Assembly: GCA_037349105.1 (NCBI GenBank)
Contig: JAYJMM010000041.1
Coordinates: 4,834,501-4,898,500, forward strand
Reading direction: 5' to 3'
DNA: 64,000 nucleotides
DNA from: Limnomonas spitsbergensis
Taxonomy: Eukaryota; Chlorophyta; Chlorophyceae; Chlamydomonadales
Shown here: one piece after another, positions 50,690-62,115 of the stretch
How positions within the stretch are numbered: the stretch's first letter is position 1
How the letters are laid out: each line of letters begins with the position of its first letter
The notes under the pieces: generated by a model
Told to the model about the DNA's origin: nothing
The model's database searches: none
The model's input: only the letters and a program-made list of their open reading frames with translations
Translations under genes and position numbers: made by a program

Positions 50690-51824
50690 TTCGTTGCCTC
50701 CTCAACGCAGTTAACATTTCCCTCCTGCGGAGGTTAGAGAGGCGCCTTTGGCTGCCGCGCTGCACCGCGTTCGCCGCATGGCAGCCAAGGTGGGCCTTAG
50801 GCGCCATCTTCCAACCCGCATCAGGTTGGCAGCTGTGTACGCAGCGCCTGCGGCCAACTACGGCGACGTGGTGTGGGCCACCAGCCACCTTCGGCCGCAG
50901 CAATGTCTCTCCAGCAAAATGCAGTCCAGCTTGCTTCAGCACCTACGCCAGGCTGCGGGGCTACCTGCATCAGCCGCCAGTTGGGGAGTCCTGAGAGAGC
51001 TGAAGCTCCAGCCACTACAGCGAGACTGGTGGACCCATATCCTCCGCTTCTACAATGCAGCGGTGACACCGGCGGCACAGCAATACAGCCCTCTCATGGC
51101 TCAAGCCATGGCAGCCGATATGCAGCTTGCAGTCAGCCAGGGCACTGGCGGCCGCACCTGGTGCTCTGATCTGCTGGGTGCATTAGAGGAGCTGGAGCGG
51201 GGGGCAGCCACCCCCACCTTGAGCGAGGCAGCAGCTGCCCTACAGCACCTCCCCGTCACAGAGGTGTTGGAACTCGTTGACGCAGCCTACGAGCAAGCAC
51301 GGCTGGACGCAAGCGGCGGTGGGGACCTCAGGGACCCTACCACCGAGCACAGATCTGCGGCGACCTACCGCGCCTGGTTCCAGTCCACGGCGGGTGCCGT
51401 GCTGGCGCAAGCCAAGAGCCGCACTAACCAGAGGGAGTGTGCTTGTGTGCGCATACATTTGCGACAGCGGCTCGGCGCGATCAGCACGGCTGATACCAGA
51501 GGATGGCGCAACGGTCAGCGGCGAGCGGCACGCTGCTGCCAGCGGTGTTGGGCACGGGGGAATAGCAAGCAGGTGGAGGATACGCTACATGTGTGCCCTT
51601 CTTGTGCCCTGGTGTCAGGGAGCAGTTACGGGAGCGGGGGTGGGCAGGACCTCCGGGCGCTGCCACTAACTTCCACCAGCTGTACCAGGCTGAGCAAGGG
51701 TGGGATGCACTTGCTTTTGTGGATTGTGCTGTGGGCATTGTTGAGTGTTAGTCTCTAGGGATTCTGAGGCGCAGGAGTCGTTTGCCTTTCCGGCCTTCTC
51801 TTTTGGTCCCTTTTTGTTTGTTTG
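50690..51824 (+). pseudogene. 5'-truncated LINE: post-RT ORF region and 3' UTR start
   Basis: An open frame (50748-51758) encodes the C-terminal part of a non-LTR retrotransposon ORF2: a LPTRIRLAAVYA..YGDVVWAT segment, a thumb-like AGLPASAASWGVLRELKLQP..RDWWTHILRFYN stretch, then the zinc-knuckle-like CQRCWARG...EDTLHVC. Reverse transcriptase and endonuclease domains are absent. Compared with the copy at 52925-53425, the frame slips after CALV, so the last 50 codons are out of register. The ORF is followed by the pyrimidine-rich 3' UTR (CTTTCCGGCCTTCTC). The sequence breaks at 51824 into an RBCS 3' UTR copy. I can place it only as a LINE, not to a clade. Confidence 0.72.
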
Positions 51825-52173
51825 AAACAGACCTCACGCTTCTCAAATGCAGTGACCAGGTGTAATAGACCAATGATTTCCTTATTTTATTTTTTGTATG
51901 ACCCAATACTGAGACACAATTTGTTTGATAACTAAGCACTTGTTCACTGCGTACGTTCATGCGATCAAACTCTCGTTCTTGAGAATGCTAATTTTTATGT
52001 GGTGCTCATAGGCTGTACATTGAAATTTTGCCGCATGAATCTAGGTACCGGAAGAAAAGACTAGTTTAATCTGTAACATGAAATATCTTATGGAATCCCA
52101 GAGAGTTCCAAGGAATCTGAACCGAACCGCGAAAAATGGAATTATAAAAAGTTAGCTACATAACCCTTGAAGC
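51825..52173 (+). other. Displaced copy of RBCS copy 4 3' UTR inside LINE
   Basis: 349 bp nearly identical (about three differences) to 57651-57997, which begins at the second base of the RBCS copy 4 stop codon. Start AAACAGACCTCACGCTTCTC, end TAACCCTTGAAGC. It is flanked on both sides by the same LINE segment (51411-51824 and 52172-52585). The right junction shares AAGC between donor and LINE. Confidence 0.9.
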
Positions 52174-52640
52174 CAAGAGCCGCACTGACCAGAGGGAGTG
52201 TGCTTGTGTGCGCATACATTTGCGACAGCGGCTCGGCGCGATCAGCACGGCTGATACCAGAGGATGGCGCAACGGTCAGCGGCGAGCGGCACGCTGCTGC
52301 CAGCGGTGTTGGGCACGGGGGAATAGCAAGCAGGTGGAGGATACGCTACATGTGTGCCCTTCTTGTGCCCTAGTGTCAGGGAGCAGTTACGGGAGCGGGG
52401 GTGGGCAGGACCTCCGGGCGCTGCCACTAACTTCCACCATCTGTACCAGGCTGAGCAAGGGTGGGATGCACTTGCTTTTGTGGATTGTGCTGTGGGCATT
52501 GTTGAGTGTTAGTCTCTAGGGATTCTGAGGCGCAGGAGTCGTTTGCCTTTCCGGCCTTCTCTTTTGGTCCCTTTTTGTTTGTTTGTTGTTGTTTGCCCCC
52601 TTTTTAGTTTCTTTCTTTAGTCTCTTCTCCCTCCTGATCA
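52172..52640 (+). mobile_element. Second copy of the LINE 3' segment
   Basis: 52172-52585 repeats 51411-51824 at about 99% identity and continues into more LINE 3' UTR (TTGTTGTTTGCCCCC, then GTGGGGCGCCCTTGCGGCCA). It encodes the same CQRCWARG zinc-knuckle-like piece. Confidence 0.8.
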
Positions 52641-52882
52641 GTGGGGCGCCCTTGCGGCCAAGCAGGGGTGGGATACGCTTGCTTTTGTGGCTTTTTTTTG
52701 AGAGGCTTTGTTCAGGGCTACTCTCTAGTGGAACTCATGTGTCGGACTTGGTCTTCTTTGCCTTCCCGGCCTCTCCTTTTGTTCCTTTTCCCGGCTCATC
52801 CTTTTAGTTTCTTCTTTTCTCCCTTCTGGGCGCCCACGCGGCCGAGCTTTGAGCAGGCCCAGAGGTGTAACGTTATTGACAT
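52641..52882 (+). mobile_element. LINE 3' UTR and tail
   Basis: A further tandem LINE end: GGGATACGCTTGCTTTTGTG, GGCTTTGTTCAGGGCTACTC, CTTCCCGGCCTCTCC, tail GGGCGCCCACGCGGCCGAGC to CCCAGAGGTGTAACGTTATTGAC. Confidence 0.75.
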
Positions 52883-53612
52883 TTCCCTACTGCGTCAGAC
52901 AGCTACTGACATACAGCCGCTGCCTGTCAGAGAGATGCTAGCGCTAGTTGATGCAGCATACGACAGAGCGGGCGCAGCTGGATGCAGCTGGCAGCGGGGA
53001 CACCAGAGATCCTGCCACTGAACACAGGTCTGCGGCCGCCTATCACACCCTTCAATCTTTGGTGGGCGCCGTGCTGGCGCAGGCCAGGGGCCGCACCAGC
53101 CGAAGGGAGTGTGCTTGCGTGCACACTAACCTAAGGCTGCAGCTCGGAGCCGTCAGCACGGCTGACACTATCGGTCGGCGCAGTTGTCAGCAGCGTGACG
53201 GACGGTGCTGCCAAGGGTGTTGGGCAAGGGGAGATGGAGAGCATGTGGAGGATGCGCTGCATGTCTGCGTCCAGTGCCCTAGTGTGAAGGAGAGGCTTAG
53301 GGAGACAGGTTGGGCAGGCCCCTCGGAGGACGCCAAAGACTTTCAACAGTTGTACCAGGGCAGGCTTGGATAGGAGGGTCTGACTTTTGTTGAGGACGTC
53401 GTACGCTTTGTTGATGCCTAGATTTCTTGCTTTTCTTTGCCTTCTTGGGGAAAAGGCTTGAGAGGGGCAAAAATACTTCGGGCTGCCTTTTCCTTTTGGG
53501 GGGCTATTTCTTTCTCCTTCGTGTTCTTTTCCCTCTTTCCCTCTTCCAACGCGACAGTTGGTCGCCCACGTGCCGAGCCCTTTTGAGCAGGGCGCAGAGG
53601 TGTAATGTCATT
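52883..53612 (+). pseudogene. Diverged LINE C-terminal fragment with complete tail
   Basis: Frames at 52883-53425 encode LVDAAYDRA, HRSAAAYH, GAVLAQARGRTSRRECACV, then CCQGCWARGDGEHVEDALHV and RETGWAGP. This is the same module as the 50748-51758 ORF but clearly diverged, so an older copy or a sister subfamily. Two frameshifts and a stop (TAG after GRLG) break it. Tail at 53555-53612. Text at 53613-53760 (a LARSLAGLQHIEQGALHECV frame) was not recognised. Confidence 0.65.
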
Positions 53613-53760
53613 GGCCTTTCCCTCCTAGCTCGCAGCCTGGCAGGGCTGCAGCACATAGAGCAAGGAGCCCTTCACGAGTGCGTAGCGGATAAAGAGCTCC
53701 GGGTCAGCATCAGCAAGACAGATCTTGGAGATAAGCAGCTACTCAGCGCCGCTGAGTAAG

Positions 53761-55560
53761 CGGCCGGTAGTGCCAACAGCTAGCCCATGCCTGGTTGTTA
53801 CATATGGCTCCGCCGAAGTCTGTCCAGAAATCCATGTTCTTGGGCATTCAGCACGAAAGCGGCAGCCTGAGGGAGGCCATGCAAGGTAGATGGGTGCCTC
53901 TAGGCTCCCTCCGAAGTACCTCAAGCCTGGCTTGGCGGCCCAGCCAAGATTCTAGTGAGAACAGATTATTTTTTTCTTGTTTTCTGCGTTAGCCAAGTCC
54001 TGAAGTTGCCAGAATACATGTCGTGAATATCGTGTTTTGAGTGGAAGAACTGCCCAACAAGATGTCTGACTTCATGATTCGCCTCATGCAGACGTCATCA
54101 TTCATGACTTCAGGGTAGCATAGTTGGAAGATCATGGATAGAGATACTGTGCAAGCGGGATGCTGTCCAGTTATGGATGATTCCCGATCCAACCAAATCC
54201 AACCACCATCCACATACTCGATTCCAGATCCAATTGTCGATTGGATGAGGTTCAAGCTGCTGATAGGATGGAATTCCTGGTCTGACTGCCGGTTTCTGAG
54301 GATCCTGGTCCAACCGTCGTCTGGATGCGAATCCTGATGTAACTGCCGTTTTGGTATTCCTGATGTAACTGACGAATGCAAAACATTTCGGATCCAACCG
54401 GTTGGATGAAAATCCTAATAAAACTGCCAGGTGGAACCAATAGGCTGTGACCACGCCATTAGCGGGGCTGACACTGGCATACAAAAGCAAGGAGTACAAA
54501 ACGTTGAACATACGGCAATGGCAAGAAATAAGAGCCATGGGATAATTTGTTAGTCAAGCCCACCAGTAGCACGGCCGAAAACCTCGACTGATACATCACA
54601 TCAGCTCATGTTATTCTGTCAATGACATAACACCTAAGAGCCTTCACAAGAAGGCTCGACCGCATGAGCACCCCAATTAACAGATGGGAGAAAAGAAGAA
54701 ACTAATGATAGAGGGGACACAAAAAGGGGGACAAGCCCGCCACCTGAGCTCCTCACATCTGGGCCATGCACAAGAGGGCTCGGCTGCGTGGGCGCCCAAC
54801 TAAACAGATGTGAGAAAAGAAAAAACTAAGAGGGTAAGGAAAAAAAAAAAACTAGCCCTCAATTGAGCTTATTAGTGCGCACTAGACCACATGCAGAAGG
54901 CGGATGAGGAGCCACCCCTGAGCGGATGAGATCCAACCGCGACTCACGAATGGCCGGTGGCCCAGCAGCAGGGGTTCTGCTCCAGCCCCCTCCCATTTGT
55001 AGGCCGTGATGTGGCTGAATTGTAGTGCCATGAATAAACAGTGTTGTGGCGCGCAGCAATATGATGCTGGCAACTCTGGCCCCCATTGGCGGTCTGGGCA
55101 TCAGATTGCTGAGCGTTGAGGCTCAGAGACATGCAGAGGCCTGGGCATCAGATTGCTGCGCGCTGAGGCGCTCAGGCTCAGATAAATGCAGCGTGGCTGT
55201 TATAATTCCATGCTGCCATTCAAATCATTTGGCAGTGACACTCGGTAAGGGTGCATGTTGTCTTGCATGGCGCTCCGATGAAGGCAATGAGACAAGTTGC
55301 AGATTTGAATAAGTCTACAAACTTTCCCCGGCGTCTATGCATGCCCAGCACATTTGGATTCATCTTGGGAAATCAAAATGTGCAGGAAAGTCTCGGGTAG
55401 GATAAATACGGGAATCAGTGCTGTACCTGCAGGGTCTGCAACCAGGTAGCCTCTGCTGCAGTCAGGAAGTAAATAGGCCATCAGATCAGCCCGTACTCTG
55501 CTTACCGGTTCTTGCACTCGAGAAAGCTTTTGTGAGACCCTTCTGACGGGATTTTAGCTT
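53761..55560. other. Intergenic region with LINE tails and degenerate repeats
   Basis: About 54180-54430 holds degenerate 20-25 bp units (GAATCCTGATGTAACTGCCG and similar). Minus-strand LINE tails lie at 54612-54673 and 54760-54802. At 54870-55200 a dispersed repeat has GTAGGCCGTGATGTGGCTGA, ATTGTAG and two copies of GGGCATCAGATTGCTGnGCG. No gene was recognised. Confidence 0.45.
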
Positions 55561-55596
55561 GACTCACAGCTGCCAGACGAGCGCAGCCGACACAAT

Positions 55597-55608
55597 TTAT
55601 CTTGACAA
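55597..55608 (+). promoter_or_regulatory. Distal RBCS promoter element TTATCTTGACAA, copy 4
   Basis: Now 908 bp from the proximal box. If the 744-bp insertion plus its 3-bp duplication is subtracted, the spacing is about 161 bp, close to copies 2 (147) and 3 (157). Confidence 0.6.
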
Positions 55609-55685
55609 CGATAATCCCCTAATGTTCGAGACAAATGTCGTTTTCTTACTGGTCTCATCTGCTTTCACAGAGAGAGCAATACCTA

Positions 55686-56429
55686 GGGCCCAATTCCACT
55701 TGGGCGCTCACCGGAACGCGTTCCGGTGGCGGTTTATCTGGTTGGGCGAGGCTTCTGCCACGCTGGATGAAAATACTTGAAACGCAATTCCACTTGTATC
55801 CGGAACGTGTTCGGGTACGGCCGAGACCGACTCTCTCTAGTGAACAGCCTGTCAGGCATTTGCCTTATCGCTTCGAGTATCTAGAATGTTTTGTCTACTT
55901 GTCTCGCTCAGCATGATTTCATGCTTGCCAAAATGTCCAGTTGCAAGGTACGTGCAGCAAGGGATGCCCTGGCACTGTCAAAGTTGGGTGTAGCAAATGG
56001 CAGGCCGCTGCTATGCGATAGCCCAGGCAATCGGAGGGACTACTAGGGGGCACACGTCGACATTTGCCATTGGGTTGGCCAGATCGGTGCAACTTCTACG
56101 CGGAAAAGATTCAAATTAGGCTCCTGTACAGGATATGCATCGGCCATGGCAGCTGGAACGGGCGAAGAGGAGTATTCATAACGAAAGAAAGATGACGGCG
56201 ATGGAAATTTGAAGATAAGGACGAAGTTGTCCACGCTGTCGGAGCGTTGATGCGAAGTATTTTTGCATTGCTCAAAATAGGAGCGATGCAAAATATGGCA
56301 CTTAACGGGTACGGCAGCGCCACGCTGGCGCCACGCTGGCGTTCCGGTGCCATTCCGGTGACAAGTGGAATTGGGGAGGGTGAGCTGGCATGCCATTTCC
56401 GCGTTCCGGTGACAAGTGGAATTGGGCCC
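55686..56429. mobile_element. TIR DNA element in RBCS copy 4 promoter
   Basis: A 744-bp element bounded by inverted repeats GGGCCCAATTCCACTTG (55686) and CAAGTGGAATTGGGCCC (ends 56429). The inverted similarity continues into ACCGGAACGCG / GCGTTCCGGT after a short offset. A 3-bp duplication CTA lies at 55683-55685 and 56430-56432. Inner diverged TIR copies at about 55785-55815 and 56330-56375 suggest subterminal repeats or a nested insertion. No transposase is visible, so it is non-autonomous. A 3-bp duplication and GG-starting ends would fit a PIF/Harbinger-like element, which is inference only. Confidence 0.85.
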
Positions 56430-56444
56430 CTAGCCTCTGATACC

Positions 56445-56532
56445 TCCTACACCCACCCGTGGACAGCGTGTCATGTCAGGAACGGCGGTGGGGGTGTCAC
56501 GGGTGGGCAATGGGCATGCCGATCAGGATAAA
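56445..56532 (+). promoter_or_regulatory. RBCS proximal promoter, copy 4
   Basis: CACCCACCCGTGGACAGCGT, GTC, then TGGGCATGCCGATCAGGATAAAG. The box ends 75 bp before the ATG. Confidence 0.6.
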
Positions 56533-56607
56533 GTGTTCGGGAACAAAGTTTCTGACACTTCAACTTCAACTTTTCATCTAATACAGTCGCCTCACACATC
56601 TTCAGAA

Positions 56608-57652
56608 ATGTCCATCGCCATGAAGTCCTCCATGAAGACCTGCACCGTCAGGGCCGCCCCCGTTGCGACCCCCGTCAAGGCGTCCAGCATGATGGTCTGG
56701 CAGCCGGTGAACAACAAGTGAGTCTGACACTTTGTGTGCCCCTGCCATCAGCGATCTTTGATCAGAGATGAGATACCCAGACAGAAACACTTTGACACGT
56801 GAAGCACGGATGAGATGCAATCGTCCAAGGTCCTTTCTCATAAAGCTGCATCAGAGTGTGTAACTCTTCCTTAAAGCTCTTCGCTGATCCCCACCGCTCT
56901 ACCAACCTCCCCCCTCGCAGGCAGTACGAGACTTTCTCCTACCTGCCCCCTCTGACCTCTGAGCAGATCGCCAAGCAGGTCAACTACGTGATCACCAACG
57001 GCTGGACCCCCTGCCTCGAGTTCGCCGACCCCGCGACCTCGTTTGTGTCCAACGAGAACACTGTCCGCTTCGGCCCCGTCGCATCGGTAAGTGCATCCTT
57101 TGTGCCATGGTGTTCGCTAGGAAGCGGAAGGAGAAAGGAAGGAACTCGTAAGACGTGGATCACAGAGTAGCTGCACTTCAGCCATCGCCTCTCGAAAGAG
57201 GACATGTGCACCCGCAACCATGGTTATGGGTCCCTTTTATTCACCAACCGATTTGCACACCTAGTGCACTCAGGACCATGTCGTTACTGGTTTAAGAGGG
57301 AGAGGAAGCTTGTTTCTCTGCCGGCACATTTCATTCCTATCGTAGACTGCCGAATAACTTGCACTAAAAATCTCACTGGTACATGACCTTATCTGACCTG
57401 TATCCTTGTTACCCCATGCAGAACTACTACGACAACCGGTACTGGGTCATGTTCAAGCTGCCCATGTTCGGCTGCACTGACCCCAGCCAGGTCCTGAAGG
57501 AGGTGGCCAACTGCCAGAAGTCCTTCCCCCAGGCTTACATCCGCCTGGTTGCCTTTGACAACCTCAAGCAGGTCCAGTGCATGGGCTTCCTCGTGCAGCG
57601 CCCCAGCGGAGCCACTGAGTACTGCCCCGTCGAGAAGCGCTCTGTTGCATAA
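56608..57652 (+). CDS. RBCS: Rubisco small subunit, RBCS copy 4
   Basis: Exons 56608-56717, 56921-57086 and 57422-57652, 168 aa. The translated protein looks the same as copy 3 throughout. This is the most compact copy, with introns of 203 and 335 bp and no tandem repeats. Two features set it apart. A 744-bp TIR element separates its distal and proximal promoter elements. Its 3' UTR (from 57651) is present a second time inside a LINE at 51825-52173. Both are recent events that leave the coding region untouched. The start codon is in the same AGAAATGTCC context as copies 1 and 2. Confidence 0.97.
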
Positions 57653-59110
57653 ACAGACCTCACGCTTCTCAAATGCAGTGACCAGGTGTAATAGACCAAT
57701 GATTTCCTTATTTTATTTTTGTATGACCCAATACTGAGACACAATTTGTTTGATAACTAAGCACTTGTTCACTGCGTACGTTCATGCGATCAAACTCTCG
57801 TTCTTGAGAATGCTAATTTTTATGTGGTGCTCATAGGCTGTACATTGAAATTTTGCCGCATGAATCTAGGTACCAGAAGAAAAGACTAGTTTAATCTGTA
57901 ACATGAAATATCTTATGGATCCCAGAGAGTTCCAAGGAATCTGAACCGAACCGCGAAAAATGGAATTATAAAAAGTTAGCTACATAACCCTTGAAGCATG
58001 GCCAGAGTATATTCGATGCCCAGCCAGGGTAACCGTCGATCCAAATGGTCCCAAGCTGCATCCCTGAAAAGGACCATCAGGAACCATTATGTGGGAGAAG
58101 AATACCAATAATGCCCACAGCGATGCTTCACCCTTGAGACGCCTGTGCACGCTTTTATCATGAACTTCATTCTTGTCAGACAGTCTGCAGTCTGGCTGGT
58201 CAAACAGTATTCCCCCTACCATTCAAGGCCCTATTCTGCTGAGTTGATCTACATGCCTTGACCTCGTCTTCGGAACAAGAAACCTATCACCATTATTTTC
58301 TCCCCTCAGAACCGCTGGGCTGCCGAGCGTTGAGCGGGCCCAGAGGTGTCACGGTGTTGACGTATCACTCAGCAGCTGTTGTCTGATAGCCCACATCGCT
58401 CGACCTATTGCCCCACTTGGCTGCACAGTCAAGCACATAATTTATGGTACTGGCAAGCCAACTTTTGCTGCTACCTTTGGGTCACATCCGTGGCTGCACC
58501 TGCCAGCAGTTGGATCGGGCATAACCTGGCCAGTAGGCAGATTTTCGGATGCAGAGCTGAGATGGAGGTGATGGTCAATTGCATGAGCACAGCTATTTTT
58601 TAGGCGTGCAGCAATGCAGAGCGCCATGCTATTGACAGTGCAATGACATCCCTTAACCTAGAGCCCAGCCCTCCGAAGGGCACTCGGCCCAACACATCAC
58701 TGCAACATGGAATGCTGCACATCATGACGCCAAGCAGTTTTTGTCAACAGTCCTCCCCATGCGCCCAGCTTTCCTGTATGGCATGCAAAGAACGCGAAAA
58801 TTATGTTTTTGCTACTCAGATTGCATGGGGCTAGGGACTTCTCCCGGTGCTACTTGCAGGCAAAATGGACAGTGCACTAGTGCAGTATAGACATGCGGCT
58901 CTCGAGGGAACGTGGCTTTCATGCCTATGAAATGATGATCTCGTCAGGATGTCTGCTGCATGAGAGACAATGCGACAAACTTCTCTACTCCCAAGCACTC
59001 CTACTAGTGAGGCTATAGCCCTAGTCATATAATTATAATTATTCAGGTGGGAACTCCAATTATTTGAAGTGAATCATTCCAGTACACGGCTGCAGGCAAA
59101 AGGCTGCGAC
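57653..59110. other. Downstream region of RBCS copy 4
   Basis: 57651-57997 is the 3' UTR/flank duplicated at 51825-52173. A LINE tail lies at 58310-58362 (+, GCCGAGCGTTGAGCGGGCCC, then AGAGGTGTCACGG). The rest shows nothing recognised. Confidence 0.55.
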
Positions 59111-59129
59111 TCCTAAAAGTTTACAGCCC

Positions 59130-59485
59130 AGGATAATGTACAGGACAAGAAACAGCACAGGCCAGGATATGGCCCAGCTCAGGATACTGTCTCCTGCAGG
59201 ATACGGATATACGGTACATCCCAGGATACAGTACACCAGTACAGCCATGGACACGGTACAGGTCAGAATAGATCTACAGCAAACCTCAGGATACAGCACA
59301 GCCCATGATACGGTAGAGCCCATGATACGGCACAGCTCAGGTTACGGTACAGCTCAGGAAACCGTACACACCAGGATTCGGTACAACCCAGGATATGGTG
59401 CATCCCAGGAAATAGTACAGCCAAGATATGATCCAGCTCAGGTCCTGAGCTGGACTGTGTCACACGGTGCAGCCCATGATACGGT
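59130..59485. repeat. CAGGATACGGTACAGCCCAG degenerate repeat
   Basis: About 18 loose units of 18-22 bp with AGGATA(C/T)GGTACAG(C/T)CCAGG. Confidence 0.8.
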
Positions 59486-59486
59486 G

Positions 59487-60965
59487 CAGATCAGGGAACT
59501 GGAGGGGAGAGGGTGGGACAGTGGAAGGGGAACATGGGGGGGGAAGGTTGAGGCAGTGGAAGGGGAACTGGAGGGGGGAAGTGTGAGACAATGGAAAGGG
59601 AACTGGTGGGGGGAAGTGTGGGACAGTAGAAGGGGAACTGGTGGGGGAAAGGGTGAGGCAGTGGAAGGAGAACTTGAGGGGGGGAAGGGTGGGACAGTGG
59701 AAGGGGAAGGGGAACTGGACGGGGGAAAGGGTGAGGCAGTGGAGCGGGAACTGGACGGGGGAAAGGGTGGGACAGTGGAAGGGGAACTGGAGGGGGAAAG
59801 GGTGGGACAGTGGAAGGGGAACTGGAGGGGGAAAGGATGGGACGGTGGAAGGGGAGCTGGAGGGGGAAAGGGTGAGGCAGTGGAAGGGGGACTGGACGGG
59901 GGAAAGGGTGGGACAGTGGAAGGGGAACTGGAGGGGGAAAGGGTGAGGCAGTGGAACGGGAACTGGACGGGAGAAAGGGTGAGGCAGTGGAAGGGGAACT
60001 GGACGGGAGAAAGGGTGGGACAGTGGAAGGGGAACTGGAGGGGGAAAGGGTGAGGCAGTGGAAGGGGGACTGGACGGGGGAAAGGGTGGGACAGTGGAAG
60101 GGGAACTGGAGGGGAGAAAGGGTGGGACAGTGGAAGGGGACATGGAGGGGGAAAGGGTGATGCAGTGGAAGGGGGACTGGACGGGGGAAAGGGTGGGACA
60201 GTGGAAGGGGAACTGGAGGGGGAAAGGGTGGGACGGTGGAAGGGGAACTGGACGGGGGAAAGGGTGAGGCAGTGGAAGGGGGACCGGAGGGGGAAAGGGT
60301 GAGGCAGTGGAACGGGAACTGGACGGGGGAAAGGGTGGGACAGTGGAAGGGGAACTGGAGGGGGAAAGGGTGAGGCAGTGGAACGGGAACTGGACGGGGG
60401 AAAGGGTGGGACAGTGGAAGGGGAACTGGAGGGGGAAAGGGTGGGACAGTGGAAGGGGAACTGGAGGGGGAAAGGGTGGGACAGTGGAAGGGGAACTGGA
60501 GGGGGAAAGGGTGGGACAGTGGAAGGGGGACTGGAGGGGGAAAGGGTGGGACAGTGGAAGGGGAACTGGAGGGGGAAAGGGTGGGACAGTGGAAGGGGAA
60601 CTGGAGGGGGAAAGGGTGGGACAGTGGTAGGGGAACTGGAGGGGGAAAGGGTGGGACAGTGGAAGGGGAACTGGAGGGGGAAAGGGAGGGACAGTGGAAG
60701 GGGGACTGGACGGGGGAAAGGGTGGGACAGTGGAAGGGGGACTGGACGGGGGAAAGGGTGGGACGGTGGAAGGGGAACTGGAGGGGGAACGGGTGGGACG
60801 GTGGAAGGGGAACTGGAGGGGGAAAGGGTGAGACAGTGGAAGGGGAACTGGAGGGGGAAAGGGTGGGACAGTGGAAGGCGAACTGGACGGGGGGAAGGGT
60901 GGGACAGTGGAAGGGGACATGGAGGGGGAAATGGTGAGGCAGTGGAAGGCCAACTGGAGGGGGGA
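59487..60965. repeat. 35-bp purine-rich minisatellite, about 42 units
   Basis: The unit is GTGGGACAGTGGAAGGGGAA, then CTGGAGGGGGAAAGG, with CTGGACGGGGGAAAGGGTGAGGCAG-type variants. Long open frames on both strands (minus frames over 500 codons) come from the array. Confidence 0.95.
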
Positions 60966-61159
60966 CGGGCGTGGCACTGAAGGGCGAAAGGCAGGCAGGT
61001 TGAAAGGGCTGCAGGCGGGATAACGGTGGGTAATGGTGGGGCTGTGGGCGAGGTGATGGGGGCAAATGGAAGGAGATTCCAAATTGCAAGCCGCGATGCC
61101 TGATATCTTCACGACAGAGCAGGCACGAAGCGACCACGCGCGGAAAATTCAACGCGGGG

Positions 61160-62115
61160 CACTTGATGAAGGCTGTGAACTGGATGGGCAACGGGCGAGG
61201 GGCAGAGCTGCATGAATTTCGAGGAGTATGGAACATCCAGGCGCGGCATTTGATTGATGCCGCATTATGCAGGCAGGGAACTGTAAAGGACAGTGGGTGG
61301 GGAACTGGTAAAAATATTGTTGAGTTAACTTCGCTTTTTGAATGTGCGTTTCTGCGCTTTAGAGAATCATTGGGATGCTCGGGTGCCCAGAGAGTCCGGG
61401 AAGATGCTGCGTAACAAGCAAGCAGGTGTTTGACTTCTGAAGGTACTGCACAATAAACTGGGGGCACATTAAGCTGGCAGGCAATCGGTAGGGAGCTGTA
61501 ACAGACAGCGGGTAAGGAGCTGGAAAGTAAGGCAGGGAGCTGCAAAACTTCGAGCAGGTATGGAGGGACCAGGCATTCATTTTTTGAACTTACGTCACAT
61601 TGAATTTGGGGCACATCATGCAGGCAGGGATAGCACTAATAGCAGGCAGCGGGTAGGGAACTGGAGAGTAAGGCAGGGACTTGCATAATAAGCGAGCACG
61701 TATGGAGCGACCAGGCATTCGTCTTTTGAATTGAAGGCACATTAAATTTGGGGCACATCATGCAGGCAGGGATAGCACTAATAGCAGGCAGCGGGTAGGG
61801 AACTGGAGAGTGAGGCAGGGACTTGCATAATAAGCGAGCACGTATGGAGCGACCAGGCATTCGTCTTTTGAATTGAAGGCACATTGAATTTGGGGCACAT
61901 CATGCAGGCAGGGATAGCACTAATAGCAGGCAGCGGGTAGGGAACTGGAGAGTAAGGCAGGGACTTGCATAATAAGCGAGCACGTATGGAGCGACCAGGC
62001 ATTCGTCTTTTGAATTGAAGGCACATCAATTGGGGGCACATTTTGCAGGCAGGGACCTGTAAGGGTCAGTGGGTGGCGAACTGGAAGGGACAGGGAGGGA
62101 GATGCATGACAAGCC
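61160..62115. repeat. 142-bp tandem repeats
   Basis: Three close units start at about 61611, 61753 and 61895, each beginning GGGGCACATCATGCAGGCAG and containing GCGAGCACGTATGGAGCGAC. Looser units extend to about 61160 on the left and 62115 on the right. Conservation is highest in the centre. Confidence 0.9.

Noticed and set aside
52167..52519. Separate small gene
   Set aside because: It is a duplicate of the LINE 3' segment at 51411-51824.
55686..56429. Minus-strand frame at 56043-56396 as a transposase
   Set aside because: No DDE or DNA-binding motif and no long coherent frame. The element looks non-autonomous.
59460..61614. Minus-strand frames of 550 and 707 codons
   Set aside because: Composed almost wholly of the 35-bp minisatellite translated in different frames.
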